Positions 1 to 9,212 of a stretch of 50,208 bases of DNA are shown piece after piece. The first letter of the stretch is position 1, and each line of letters begins with the position of its first letter. Source of the DNA: an uncultured Lachnospiraceae bacterium (GTDB lineage Bacteria; Bacillota; Clostridia; Lachnospirales; Lachnospiraceae); NCBI GenBank assembly GCA_947632555.1, contig CANRPU010000017.1, positions 1 through 50,208 on the forward strand, in the 5' to 3' direction. The notes beneath the pieces are model-generated. The model searched no databases, was not told the DNA's origin, and saw only the letters and a program-made list of their open reading frames with translations. Made by a program: the position numbers and the translations under genes.

Positions 1-38
1 AGGGTGTATAAGTGCGCCCTTGTCAAAACAAGGGAGAT

Positions 39-311
39 TTAATTCTCCCCCTTTGGCTTTTCCGTCCTGCGTAAAAAATCCTGTGCCTGCGGTGTCCGTA
101 AAGCGGTTTCAAGCAAGCTCTTTATCTGCTCGTTTGTGTACTGTTCTGGCTGTTCCAACAGGCTTTCCAGTATCGCGCCACGCTCCACAAGGCGATGCGT
201 CCGTATCTTGCGTTCCTCGCTCTTTTTCTGGTTGAGCAGCTTTTTCTTTTTGTTCTGCAACTGCCTTATTTCTTCCTCGGCTTTTGCAATCTGCTCGTTG
301 ATGTTACCCAT
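39..311 (-). CDS. DUF3847 family mobile-element protein
   Basis: This is a 90-residue, highly charged protein. Residues 5-45 are rich in Glu, Lys and Gln with a heptad-like pattern, suggesting a coiled coil, and the C-terminal half contains a short helical segment near SLLETALRT. The family is found beside relaxase genes in mobilizable and conjugative elements of Clostridia, and its molecular role is unknown to me. The start has a good ribosome binding site (aaaggaggg) just upstream. The gene leads the leftward block of small genes, so a relaxase probably lies to the left beyond the window. The family assignment is by recall of the sequence pattern, not by search. Confidence 0.7.
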   Translation of the reverse strand: MGNINEQIAKAEEEIRQLQNKKKKLLNQKKSEERKIRTHRLVERGAILESLLEQPEQYTNEQIKSLLETALRTPQAQDFLRRTEKPKGEN

Positions 312-409
312 GCTTTTCCCTCCTTTCTGCGCTGACGCTGTGGGTATGAAATTTGTGTAAAAGAAAAAGACATCTTCGTTGTTAGAAAATGCCTTTTTCA
401 GATACGCAA

Positions 410-700
410 CTATTTAATTTCATTTAGCTCTGACATAAGTTTTACGCCGTCCTGCAATCCCAACTCATAAGCGACTGCGCCGTATGCTGCGCCGCATTCA
501 TTGGCGGCTGAAATTGCCCCGTCAACAATGGCTTTCTGTTCTTTGCTTAGCCCTGCCTTACCCAGTGCGTCAAATGCTTTGTCCTGCCGTTTCAATGTTT
601 CTTGGTAAGCACTGCTTTTGTCAATCGCTTCGTCTAAGGCTTTGACCGTCCTCGTTTTGACAAGTATATCCAGCAGGTTATCTTTGTCCTTTTTCTTCAT
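410..700 (-). CDS. Small conserved mobile-element protein (DUF6809-like)
   Basis: This is a 96-residue acidic/basic mixed protein with no membrane segment or signal peptide. It resembles its upstream neighbour (727-1008) in its C-terminal half: both have a 'KQKA' helix followed by an aromatic-poor helix ending in G-x-x-x-G-V-x-L-x-x-E. The two may descend from one duplicated gene. Such pairs sit between regulator and relaxase genes in Lachnospiraceae mobilizable elements. The start at 700 follows a purine-rich gggggagaaag stretch. I do not know its function. The DUF assignment is tentative. Confidence 0.6.
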   Translation of the reverse strand: MKKKDKDNLLDILVKTRTVKALDEAIDKSSAYQETLKRQDKAFDALGKAGLSKEQKAIVDGAISAANECGAAYGAVAYELGLQDGVKLMSELNEIK

Positions 701-726
701 TCCCTTATCCGCTTTCTCCCCCCACC

Positions 727-1008
727 TTACAGAAATATATCCTGCCCATAAAAGATTTCCGATGTTATCAAAACGCCCAAACGGAAACCACGCTCAAATT
801 TTACCTGTTCGCTATAACTGCTTTCATCAAAAAATGTTTCTACAAGTTCCTCCAACATTGCCTTTTGCTTGTCGTTCATCGTTTCGGCTAATCGGTCTTG
901 AAGTTCGCTTCCCTTTTCGCATAGTGCTTGATGTTCGGGGCTTCGCCGATCCGTACCGCTGTCCACACGAAGTTGGTCGGTCAAAAATGCTTCTAAAATC
1001 TTTCCCAT
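727..1008 (-). CDS. Small conserved mobile-element protein (DUF6809-like), paralogue of neighbour
   Basis: This is a 93-residue soluble protein with an N-terminal helix, a central MNDKQKAMLEEL helix and a C-terminal segment FERGFRLGVLI that aligns with YELGLQDGVKL of the 410-700 protein. A ggaggg ribosome binding site stands 8 bases before the start. It is the first gene of the leftward block and lies divergent from the XRE regulator at 1232. The operator-like repeats in the shared 1009-1231 region may therefore control both directions. The function is unknown. It is likely accessory to mobilization or element maintenance. Confidence 0.6.
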   Translation of the reverse strand: MGKILEAFLTDQLRVDSGTDRRSPEHQALCEKGSELQDRLAETMNDKQKAMLEELVETFFDESSYSEQVKFERGFRLGVLITSEIFYGQDIFL

Positions 1009-1122
1009 TCCGTTATCCCTCCTGTCTATTTTTTAGAAAAAGTCCTCAAAAATTTTTTCACCTCGCTTTCTGCTCTTAAAAGTGGAAATATACACTTTCA
1101 AGAATAAATACTACACTATAAA

Positions 1123-1205
1123 GTGCAATTCGTCAATACTAGGATTGCACTCTGGCGTGTAGAATTGCATTTTGGTTTGATTTTATGCACCAAAAAGTAT
1201 ATAAT
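1123..1205 (+). promoter_or_regulatory. Promoter and repeated operator-like half-sites before XRE gene
   Basis: A near-consensus promoter lies at 1177-1182 (ttgatt) and 1200-1205 (tataat) with 17-base spacing, reading into the XRE gene. Just upstream stand gtgcaat (1123-1129), its exact inverted copy attgcac (1144-1150), and a third related copy aattgca (1163-1169). The copies are about two helix turns apart. This layout is typical of a repressor binding region, and the obvious candidate binder is the XRE protein encoded next door. Confidence 0.6.
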
Positions 1206-1231
1206 TACTCAAAAAGAAAGAGGTGTAAACA

Positions 1232-1444
1232 ATGGGAATGGCTTTAAAAATACGGACAATTCTCTTGGAAAGAAATATGTCTATCAAAGAGTTAAGTGAT
1301 AAATTAGGCTACAAAGGCACAAACCTTTATAACAAGCTTAGGAGAGATAATCTTACCGAAAAGGAGCTGCGTGAAATCGCTGACATTCTAAACTGTGACT
1401 ATGACGGCATTTTCACTTTTAGGGATACTGGAAAACAGGTCTGA
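1232..1444 (+). CDS. XRE-family HTH regulator of the transposon
   Basis: This 70-residue protein consists almost entirely of one helix-turn-helix domain. The recognition-helix region is around residues 18-40 (SIKELSDKLGYKGTNLYNKLRR), followed by the typical 'ADILNCDYD' close. It is a compact Cro-like regulator without an effector domain. The start at 1232 is preceded by gaaagaggtg about 8 bases upstream and by a strong promoter with operator-like repeats. It is the only rightward gene of the element and is divergent from the small-gene block. It most likely represses its own promoter and possibly the leftward genes (inference). Confidence 0.8.
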   Translation: MGMALKIRTILLERNMSIKELSDKLGYKGTNLYNKLRRDNLTEKELREIADILNCDYDGIFTFRDTGKQV

Positions 1445-1467
1445 CAGACGATTTTCTGTTGACTATT

Positions 1468-1546
1468 GAAAACCGAAATTCTTGAATTTCGATTTCCGCA
1501 ATTCATAAATTTTGCTTTTCGCAATTCAAGAGTTTCGATTTTCGCA
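1468..1546. repeat. Iteron-like 23-bp direct repeats beside RepA_N gene
   Basis: Two complete units start at 1491 and 1514, and partial units precede and follow them (from about 1468 and at 1537). The shared core is ttcgcaattca with AT-rich tails, and the period is exactly 23 bases. The repeats lie between the XRE gene and the replication initiator gene. Iterons of about this length bind plasmid initiators, so this could be a replication origin for the excised element. That role is inferred from position and periodicity only. Confidence 0.5.
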
Positions 1547-1636
1547 ACCTAATAATACTGATATTCTTTAGACTGATTATAGTCATACTTATCAATCAAT
1601 CCTATCCTATCCTTTACCTTCCTTTCCTTCCCCTCC

Positions 1637-2002
1637 CTAATCTGTACCGCTAACAAAGTTCTTGACATAAATGATGTTTGGTTTCCCCATTCCCTGTCTT
1701 ACGCTCTCGATAAGCCCTATTCCTTTTGCGCCGTCAAGCTCAGCAAGCAGTCTGACCGCTTTGCCGCTTGCGCAATGGAAACGCTCCTGTATTTCGTCAA
1801 TCGTAAAGTAGAGGTATATGCGCCCCCGTTCATCAATCCAACCGTTTTTCAGTGACAGTTCCATGCGGTCTATCAGCATACCGTAGAGCAGTTTTGCGTC
1901 TGTGGATAGTGTTTCAAAGCGGCTGTCTGTAAATAACAGCTTCGGTATGCGGTAAAAAGCGTATTGTCCGCTCTGTTTCCCGTAAAAGTATTCAAACGTC
2001 AT
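1637..2002 (-). CDS. RepA_N-type replication initiator, short form
   Basis: This 121-residue protein matches the N-terminal domain of Gram-positive RepA_N initiators. Features are FYRIPKLLF near residue 16, followed by LSTDAKLLYGMLIDRMELS (residues 33-51), and then a winged-helix region with GRIYLYFTIDEIQERF. Plasmid versions are usually more than twice this length. The element-borne form ends just after the conserved domain, at FVSGTD. Short versions of this kind recur in mobilizable Clostridia elements, so this is not necessarily a broken gene. The ribosome binding site is gaaaggaga. Iteron-like repeats follow its stop codon on the far side. A role in initiating replication of the excised circle is inferred. 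Confidence 0.75.
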   Translation of the reverse strand: MTFEYFYGKQSGQYAFYRIPKLLFTDSRFETLSTDAKLLYGMLIDRMELSLKNGWIDERGRIYLYFTIDEIQERFHCASGKAVRLLAELDGAKGIGLIESVRQGMGKPNIIYVKNFVSGTD

Positions 2003-2151
2003 TTTCCTGTTTCTCCTTTCCCCGTTTGAGCAGCGTTTTACTTCCCTCTGTCTGCCCTGTCAAAGAAGAATACCCTTTTAAGGCTCTGCTTTCCGTTTTC
2101 CCTGTCTGAACAGCAGATTTTGAGATTAAAAACGCCCATATCTGCACTGGC

Positions 2152-2427
2152 TTACTCCGTACCATGCAAACGCCTTGTTGCCTGTTCTTTCTGTTCCTCG
2201 GTCAAGGTGACTGTGCGCTCTTTGGAGCGTATGCTGATAAAGTTCCTCGGCATGGAATAGGTCTTGCTTATCTCATTTTCCGCTATGCACTGGAAGCTCT
2301 GCGGGTTCTTCTCCACAAGTTTATCCATTTTCCTTATCCATGTCGGATAGGAAGTGTAAAGGGTGGCGGTTTCTTCATCAGCGCAAAATCTGATATGTAC
2401 TTCCTGCTCGCATTTTAACAGTTTCAT
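2152..2427 (-). CDS. Conserved hypothetical protein of the transposon
   Basis: This is a 91-residue soluble protein starting MKLLKCEQEVHIRF. I chose the start at 2427 rather than the longer frame to 2505 because aaaggaggac lies directly upstream of it and because the longer N-terminus would read through the recombinase stop region. The central segment contains DEETATLYTSYPTWIRKMDKL, and the C-terminus is basic (EEQKEQATRRLHG). Similar small genes accompany the serine recombinase in related elements. It could be a recombination accessory factor, but nothing in the sequence proves that. Confidence 0.6.
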   Translation of the reverse strand: MKLLKCEQEVHIRFCADEETATLYTSYPTWIRKMDKLVEKNPQSFQCIAENEISKTYSMPRNFISIRSKERTVTLTEEQKEQATRRLHGTE

Positions 2428-2501
2428 GGTCTTAGTGTCCTCCTTTCCCTGCAAAAAAGGATTGCATACTGTCTGCACAGTCGGCAATCCTTGTTGATAT
2501 A

Positions 2502-4376
2502 TCAAACAATGGCTGTGTCCTTTGCTCTTGGTATCTTTGGCACTCCCTTGTCTGACACGATATAATATATTCCCTTTTCCCTGTCCTCGGCTCTTATGGC
2601 TTCCTTTTGGGTGTCAATCTTTGCTTTTTTCTCTGCTTTTGTGCGTTCCTCATAGGCTTTCTGCTTTCCGTTTGCCTTACGCTTTAGGTAGTTTTGGTGC
2701 AGTTTTTCCTTTCGGGCTTCCCGTTTCCTTTGCTCCTCCAACTGTTCTGGTGTTAGCTTCGGCTGTTCCATAGCGGGTGGTATGAACTGCCCAATCATGT
2801 TGAAATATATCTCTATTTTCTGCGGGCTGTCGGCTCTGCCTTTCTTTTCACGTTCATGGACAACGATTTTCTCAACAAACTCATTCAGCATGACAGTTGT
2901 TAGCTGTTCAAAATTTTCGTACCGCTTCACAAGCGCAAGGAAACGTGCCGCCGATTTCCTGTCATTCTCATAATCCTCCTGCATGGTCTTGTATTCCATG
3001 ACTTCCTGTGTTAGCTGTTCCTGTTCCTTTTCGTACTGATTGGACAGTGTTTCATACCGCTTGTCTGACAGCTTCCCCAATACGTTATCCTCATAGATTT
3101 TCGCTATCAGTATTTCCAATTCCCCGATACGCTTTTCACATACGGCGGTGCGCTTTTTCTGTGCGGTAAAATCAACGGTCTGTTTCTGTTCAAGTTCTGC
3201 CTGTATCTCTTTTGCAAACGCTTCCCTGTCAACGCTTGCATGGCGTATTACTTCCCGTATCATTTCCGCAACAATCTCCATGACATTATCCGCCTTTATG
3301 CGATGCGCTGACTTACAGCGTGTGCCAATCGGTGTTTTGCTGTAATTTGCACAAGTGTACTGCGGTATGCGCTTCCCGTTGTTTACTCTGTGGACATACA
3401 TCTTGCCCCCACAATCCGCACAATACATCAGTCCCGTTAATGGGTGAGCTTCGCCCCAACCATCGGGGTATCGCCTTACCTGCCCCCTTATCCGCTGTAC
3501 GTTGTCAAAGGTTTCTTGGTCTATGATTGGCTCGTGGGTGTCCTCAAATATCAACCATTGGTCTTGAGATACATAGTGGCTTTTCTTGTCCTTGAAATGC
3601 TTCCTTGTCTTGAAATTTACCGTATGCCCTAAATATTCCTGTTTGGCTAAGATATGGCACACCGTAGAGCTTCCCCAATGGTAAATGTCCTTAAATTCCC
3701 TGTTTTGGTACAATCCCACGCCTAACTGCGCTTGATGATATGCGGGGATTGGTATTTTATCCTCTGATAGTTTTTTCGCTATCTGATATGGTCCATAACC
3801 CTCCATTGTCATGCGGAATATCCTGCGAACGATTTCGGCGGCTTCTTCGTCTATTATCCATTTTTCTTTGTCCTCTGGCGATTTCAGATAGCCGTAGGGT
3901 GGGGAACTTGCAACGTGCTTTCCTGCCTGCCCTTTTGCTTGGAAAGTGGACTTGATTTTTTTGCTTGTGTCCCTTGCATACCATTCATTCATGATGTTTC
4001 GGAATGGGGTAAAATCATCATCTCCGCTGAAGCTGTCCACGCCGTCATTGACCGCAATAAGTCTTACGCCCATTTTCCTCATGGTTTCCATATACATACC
4101 GACTTTGAGGTAGTCACGCCCTAAACGGCTCATGTCCTTGATACAGACAACCTTTACATTACCTTTTTCAATCTGTTCCAACATGGCAACAAAGCCGGGG
4201 CGATCGAAGCGTGTACCCGATATTCCGTCATCCGTAAAGTGACGGATATTCCCTAGACCGTTGCGCCTTGCGTATTCCTCTAACATCTGCTTTTGGTTGG
4301 ATATGCTGTTGCTTTCCCCCTGCAATTCATCATCATGTGATAAACGCTCATACAATGCTGTGATTTCCTGACTCAT
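2502..4376 (-). CDS. Large serine recombinase, TnpX-like
   Basis: This 624-residue protein catalyses excision and integration of the transposon through a serine-linked DNA intermediate. The resolvase catalytic domain spans roughly residues 1-150, with ALYERLSHDDE holding the nucleophilic serine, QKQMLEEYA, DDGISGTRFDRPGF and KDMSRLGRDYL. The 'recombinase' DNA-binding domain follows (PPYGYLKSPED, AEIVRRIFRM). A zinc ribbon with CADCGGKMY and later cysteines lies near residues 320-360, then a long charged coiled coil. The C-terminal part is rich in Lys and Glu. A ggggga site precedes the start. It is the outermost gene of the element, immediately next to the disrupted permease, as expected for an integrase reading inward from the end. 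Confidence 0.9.
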   Translation of the reverse strand: MSQEITALYERLSHDDELQGESNSISNQKQMLEEYARRNGLGNIRHFTDDGISGTRFDRPGFVAMLEQIEKGNVKVVCIKDMSRLGRDYLKVGMYMETMRKMGVRLIAVNDGVDSFSGDDDFTPFRNIMNEWYARDTSKKIKSTFQAKGQAGKHVASSPPYGYLKSPEDKEKWIIDEEAAEIVRRIFRMTMEGYGPYQIAKKLSEDKIPIPAYHQAQLGVGLYQNREFKDIYHWGSSTVCHILAKQEYLGHTVNFKTRKHFKDKKSHYVSQDQWLIFEDTHEPIIDQETFDNVQRIRGQVRRYPDGWGEAHPLTGLMYCADCGGKMYVHRVNNGKRIPQYTCANYSKTPIGTRCKSAHRIKADNVMEIVAEMIREVIRHASVDREAFAKEIQAELEQKQTVDFTAQKKRTAVCEKRIGELEILIAKIYEDNVLGKLSDKRYETLSNQYEKEQEQLTQEVMEYKTMQEDYENDRKSAARFLALVKRYENFEQLTTVMLNEFVEKIVVHEREKKGRADSPQKIEIYFNMIGQFIPPAMEQPKLTPEQLEEQRKREARKEKLHQNYLKRKANGKQKAYEERTKAEKKAKIDTQKEAIRAEDREKGIYYIVSDKGVPKIPRAKDTAIV

Positions 4377-4472
4377 AAATCAATCCCCCTTTCCGCTGCG
4401 TGCCTGTTTTCGGGCTGTTCAGCTATTTTTTTGTTGTTTGATGAATAAGTCTTTTTCAGCTTATAACACCTG

Positions 4473-6704
4473 GTGCAGATCGGGGAACTGATACTGGTCG
4501 AATACAGAGAGCAGCTGCTTTCCATGTCCTTTGCGCATGATGTGCATATCGAGTCGCTGGATCAAAAAACGGCGGATGAGATCTATAAAAAATATGAAGA
4601 ACAGTATACCCTGGCAGAGGAAATCATTTTTGCGTATACGGCCGAGAAAACGGGGCTCCCTGCTAGAGTGAGCGGGATGCGGGGCAGCAATTTTCTGACT
4701 GCATATAAGATGGAAATGCTGGAGGGAACGGTACCCGCGGATAAGAGTGAAATCTGCCTGTCCCAGGCTTTTGCCAGAGAACGGGGACTTCAGGTAGGAG
4801 ATACTGTTACCCTGCCTATGGCAATCATGGAGTATGGGATCGAGGTTACGGAGGATTTTACCGTATCCGGTATCTCTACGGATCCCGTATGGTATGAAGC
4901 CAGCGCGTGCCTGCTTGTGACGCTGGAAAGAGCGGAGGAGATCCTGAAGGACGCGGGCGTGGAGGAAGTCCCCTGGTATGTGGACTATATTCTGATGAAC
5001 GAAAACGGTTTTCCCGATGACGAGGAAGTAACCGCGCTGAATCTTTATCTTTTTGATACATATGGGAAGGACATATTGCAGAAAATCGTCTTCAGCGAGC
5101 GCAAGCAGCAGCTGCGGGAGGACGGGGTGTTCTATACCGGTATATCCGCCGTGATCTGGGGCGTTATCGCGTTTATCGCGGTAGTCATGGCGATCTTTAT
5201 CTATTATATGATGTGTCTTAATTTTCAGAGTAAGATGGGACAGTACGGAACCATGCGGGCTTTGGGAGCAGGAAATAAAGCGATCGGCAGGATGATCCTG
5301 GGGGAACTCTTTCTATACGGGTGCGGGGGGATCGTTCCGGGATGTCTGGGAGGGATTCTTTTCAACAAGGCCTTTGCCGGATTCTTCATTCGGATCTTTG
5401 TGGGCAGTAAGGTGGAACAGATCACGGTATCCTGGCGGATGCTGCTTTGGGTTGTCGGGATCACGGCGGCGGTCATGTTCACGGTCTGGTTTAAGCTGAT
5501 GCTGGAACTGAAAAAGAAAACGCCGGTAGAGATGCTGCACGATACGGGACATGTGGTAAAGAAAAAGATTTTCACCTGTAAAAACAGCCTGACGGAAATG
5601 GCGGTCAATAACAGCTTTCGGGATAAAAGAAGCGCCCGTGCTCTCCTGACTACCATGACACTGACCTTTCTGGCAGTGCTTCTGGTGGGAAACGGCCTGG
5701 ATTCCGTTCCTTTTGAGCTGGGAGATACCCCCTATGCCTTTTCGGATTTTGACGTGAGTATACCCATGTCCCTGGAACTGCTGATGGGAGAGGTCCGTAT
5801 GGAGGAGGCGGATCGGCAAACGCTGGAAACCTGCGCGGATAAGGTTTATCTGCAGGGCTATATGCCGGAATACGCGCCTTATACAGAGAGCGGGGAGCAG
5901 TTAGCGAGAATCTGTATTTACAGTCGGAATCTCATGGAAAAGCTCATCTCCATGCAGCATCTGCCGAAGGATACCCGTGTGGTGTTTTCCGGCAGCGATG
6001 GAGAGGACCTGCAGGGAGCGCGGATCTTCTTAAAGAATGATGCCGGAGGGGTGATCCCGGTGACGGTGGATGTGGTCATGGACAATGGATTTGAAGCGCT
6101 GTTGGGAGTGGGAACGAGAGAGATTTCCGCTACCAATCTTATTATAGAGGAAGGGTACGCAAAAGAGCTTTTCGGACAGGAGCCCCAATGGGTGGAGGCC
6201 TTTGTTTCGGGAAAGGATCTGACCATTACGGATCTGCAGGATGTTCTCCCGTCAGGCAGATACATCGTGACCGATCTTGCCAATATATTCGGTTATGCGG
6301 TCACACAGATACAGATGATCATCATTCTGCTGGGATACATGACGGTGGCCCTTACGGGACTGGTGGTCTTTATGATCACTTCCATTGTGAGGCAGAATTT
6401 TGAGCACCGCAAAAAGGAGATCGGTATGATGCGGGCTGTGGGAGCCACTCGGAGAAAGCTGGAAGGAATGCTCTGGGGAGAGGTCTTTGTCCTTGTGGCG
6501 CTGGCAGGTATCGCGGCCGCGGCCCTGGCCGCGCCCATTTCCGTGTACGCTTATTACTGTATGAACGAGGAAATGGGCATGGGTACCGGCGGCTACCTGG
6601 CAGGGGGCCCGGCGGTACTGCTGTTCTGCGGCGCGGTGATATACGGCAATATCAGAAAATGCATGAAAGGGAACATCATAAGATTGTTAAGGAGCGAAGA
6701 ATGA
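4473..6704 (+). pseudogene. FtsX-type ABC transporter permease, 5' end removed by transposon
   Basis: A reading frame of 743 residues encodes most of a two-module FtsX/MacB-type permease. It opens inside what should be the first extracellular domain (DVHIESLDQKTADEI) and lacks the expected N-terminal membrane helix. The first visible helix cluster is at about residues 215-335 and the second FtsX module is near the C-terminus (EIGMMRAVGATRRKLEGM). The first codon is a GTG with no ribosome binding site, and a stop lies two codons upstream of it at transposon DNA. Seen: a truncated frame abutting the recombinase region. Inferred: the transposon split the gene and its start lies left of the element. 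Excision might restore it. Its stop overlaps the ATPase start. Confidence 0.8.
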
Positions 6705-7369
6705 GCAGGAATATTATAGAAGCAGTGGGACTGACCAAAATCTATCAGGACGGAGAGTTAAAGAATGAGATATTCAAAGGGATCCATCTGGGCATTGAAG
6801 AGGGAAAATTCGCGGCGATCATCGGAAAGAGCGGTTCCGGCAAAAGCACGCTCTTAAATATCCTGGGCGGTCTGGACTGCGCGGATGAAGGAGAGATCAC
6901 GGTCTGCGGAAAGGACATAAACCGGTTAAATGACAAGGAAATGTCCGCCTACCGTTCCCGGAACATGGGGTTTGTGTTCCAGAGTTTCAATCTGATCCCC
7001 GTTCTTTCCGTGTGGGAAAATATCACGCTTCCCGCCAGATTTGCCGGACTGCCGGCAGATGATAGCTATGTAGGGGAACTGATGGAGATGCTGGAAATTT
7101 CCGAAAAGAGAGATGCGCTGCCGGCCACGCTTTCAGGCGGCCAGCAGCAGAGGACGGCCATTGCCAGGGCACTGGTGAACAGGCCGGCCGTCATTTTCGC
7201 GGATGAACCCACCGGGAATCTGGACGGGGAAACCGGCAACAAGGTGCTGGAACTGTTGATAGGCGGTATCAGGAAGTATCATCAGACGCTGGTCATGGTA
7301 ACCCACGATATGGATATCGCGGCCCGGGCGGATGTGGTCATCCGAATGGAAGAACTGAAAGGCGCCTGA
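6701..7369 (+). CDS. ABC transporter ATP-binding protein (MacB/LolD type)
   Basis: This 222-residue ATPase powers the adjacent FtsX-type permease. These complexes usually export antimicrobial peptides or act in mechanotransmission or sensing at the membrane. Walker A is GKSGSGKST near residue 42, the Q-loop is VFQSFNLIP, the signature is LSGGQQQR, Walker B is VIFADEPTGNLDG, and the switch His is in VTHD. I chose the start at 6701 (MSRNII) because its ATG overlaps the permease stop as ATGA, indicating translational coupling. The longer frame starting at 6659 lies within permease coding. With the permease gene broken at its 5' end, this protein may lack a functional partner or promoter here. 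Confidence 0.9.
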   Translation: MSRNIIEAVGLTKIYQDGELKNEIFKGIHLGIEEGKFAAIIGKSGSGKSTLLNILGGLDCADEGEITVCGKDINRLNDKEMSAYRSRNMGFVFQSFNLIPVLSVWENITLPARFAGLPADDSYVGELMEMLEISEKRDALPATLSGGQQQRTAIARALVNRPAVIFADEPTGNLDGETGNKVLELLIGGIRKYHQTLVMVTHDMDIAARADVVIRMEELKGA

Positions 7370-7376
7370 CATTTTA

Positions 7377-9212
7377 TTACTGTGTTTTCTTCATGGCGGC
7401 CCGCTTTCTTAGAGTGGGATCCAGTATCTTTTTGCGGATGCGCAGGGAAGAGGGCGTGACCTCCAATAGCTCGTCCGTGTCAATAAAGTCCAGACACTGC
7501 TCCAGGCTCATCAGCTTGGGCGGCACCAGGCGCAGAGCCTCGTCCGCGCTGGAAGAGCGGGTGTTGGTGAGCTGTTTTTTCTTGCAGACATTGACTTCAA
7601 TGTCCTCGCCTCTGCCGTTGCTGCCGATCACCATGCCGGAATATACTTTCACGCCGGGGCCGATGAAAAGAGTACCCCGCTCCTGGGCGTTGAAAAGGCC
7701 GTAGGTAATGGATTCCCCGGACTCAAAGGCGATCAAAGAGCCCTGCTTTCTGTACTGGATATCCCCCTTATAAGGGCCGTAGCTGTCAAAAACGGAGTTC
7801 ATGATGCCGTTGCCCTTGGTGTCGGTCATAAAGTCACCCCGATAGCCGATCAGCCCCCTGGAGGGAATGGAAAATTCCAGACGGGTGTAGCCGCCGGTGC
7901 CGTTGCCCATACCGCGCAGTTCTCCTTTGCGCTGGCTGAGTTTTTCGATGACCACGCCGGCATACTCTTCAGGCACGTCGATATAGGTCAGTTCCATGGG
8001 CTCTAAGCGTTTGCCGTTCTCATCGGTCTTATAGAGGACTTCGGCTTTGCTCACCGCAAATTCAAAACCTTCCCGGCGCATATTCTCAATGAGGACGGAA
8101 AGATGCAGCTCGCCCCGTCCGGACACTTTGAAGGAATCGGGAGAATCCGTTTCTTCCACCCGAAGGGAAACATCGGTATTCAGTTCGCGGAACAGCCTGT
8201 CCCGAATATGGCGGCTGGTGACAAATTTACCTTCCTGGCCGGCCAGGGGAGAGTCGTTTACCATAAAGTGCATGGCGATCGTAGGTTCGCTGATCTTCTG
8301 AAAAGGAATGGGCTCAATATGATCCGGCGAGCAGAGCGTGTCACCGATATGGATATCCGAGATACCGGAAATGGCCACAATGGAACCGATGTCCGCTTCT
8401 GTTACGTCCACTTTATTTAACCCGTCAAATTCATACAGCTTGCTGATCTTGACTTTTTTCTGTTTCTCCGGATCATGGGCGTTGCAGAGGACCACCTCCT
8501 GGTTGACCGCGATACGGCCGTTGTCCACCTTGCCAACGCCGATACGCCCTACGTAATCATTGTAATCAATGGTGCTTATGAGCACCTGGGTGCCCGCGTC
8601 GGGGTCACCTTCAGGAGCGGGAATATAATCCAGGATCGTATCAAAGAGGGGCTTCATGTCCTTATTTTTAACAGTCAGATTCAGCGTGGCGCTGCCGGTT
8701 TTCGCGGAAGCGAAGACGAAAGGGCAGTCCAGCTGCGCGTCATCGGCTTCCAGATCCAGAAACAGCTCCAGCACTTCATCCACCACTTCCAGAGGACGGG
8801 CTTCGGGCCGGTCGATCTTATTCACGCAGACGATCACGGGAAGCTTTAATTCCAGCGCTTTTTTCAACACAAATTTGGTCTGGGGCATGGGGCCTTCAAA
8901 AGCGTCCACCACCAGGATCACGCCATTTACCATTTTCAGTACCCGCTCTACCTCGCCGCCGAAGTCCGCGTGTCCCGGCGTGTCGATAATATTGATCTTG
9001 GTATTTTTATAGGTAACGGCGGTATTTTTGGAAAGAATGGTAATACCCCGTTCCCGTTCGATATCGTTGGAATCCATGACACGTTCCGCCACTTCCTGAT
9101 TTTCCCGGAATACGCCGCTCTGCTTCAGCAGCTCGTCCACCAGTGTGGTTTTGCCGTGGTCTACATGGGCGATGATCGCTACATTTCTCACATCTTCTCT
9201 TTTCTGCTGCAT
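7377..9212 (-). CDS. typA: Ribosome-associated GTPase TypA/BipA
   Basis: This 611-residue translational GTPase binds ribosomes and supports 50S assembly and growth under stress. The G-domain motifs are visible: AHVDHGKTTLVDELL (G1), RERGITI (G2), DTPGHADFGGEVER (G3) and NKIDRPEAR (G4). EF-G-like domains III and V and the TypA-specific C-terminal domain (YGLFNAQERGTLFIGPGVKVYSG) follow. The start at 9212 (MQQKRED) has an aaggag site, and the longer frame to 9284 has none. Full length for the family. It converges with the ABC ATPase, with only seven bases between the stop codons, and has no visible terminator there. Confidence 0.95.
   Translation of the reverse strand: MQQKREDVRNVAIIAHVDHGKTTLVDELLKQSGVFRENQEVAERVMDSNDIERERGITILSKNTAVTYKNTKINIIDTPGHADFGGEVERVLKMVNGVILVVDAFEGPMPQTKFVLKKALELKLPVIVCVNKIDRPEARPLEVVDEVLELFLDLEADDAQLDCPFVFASAKTGSATLNLTVKNKDMKPLFDTILDYIPAPEGDPDAGTQVLISTIDYNDYVGRIGVGKVDNGRIAVNQEVVLCNAHDPEKQKKVKISKLYEFDGLNKVDVTEADIGSIVAISGISDIHIGDTLCSPDHIEPIPFQKISEPTIAMHFMVNDSPLAGQEGKFVTSRHIRDRLFRELNTDVSLRVEETDSPDSFKVSGRGELHLSVLIENMRREGFEFAVSKAEVLYKTDENGKRLEPMELTYIDVPEEYAGVVIEKLSQRKGELRGMGNGTGGYTRLEFSIPSRGLIGYRGDFMTDTKGNGIMNSVFDSYGPYKGDIQYRKQGSLIAFESGESITYGLFNAQERGTLFIGPGVKVYSGMVIGSNGRGEDIEVNVCKKKQLTNTRSSSADEALRLVPPKLMSLEQCLDFIDTDELLEVTPSSLRIRKKILDPTLRKRAAMKKTQ

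Larger units (their letters stand above)
1..4466. mobile_element. Right part of a mobilizable, TnpX-type transposon
   Basis: A run of genes typical of Clostridia mobilizable transposons ends with a large serine recombinase at the right edge. In order these are DUF3847, two small related proteins, an XRE regulator, a RepA_N initiator, a small conserved protein and the recombinase. The left end and the expected relaxase lie outside the window. The right end is placed between the recombinase start (4376) and the in-frame stop at 4464-4466, just before permease coding sequence resumes. The exact end cannot be fixed without the other junction. Seen: gene content and a broken host gene. Known: recombinases of this family join elements at very short target sequences. 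Inferred: the element is integrated here and may be excisable. Confidence 0.75.
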
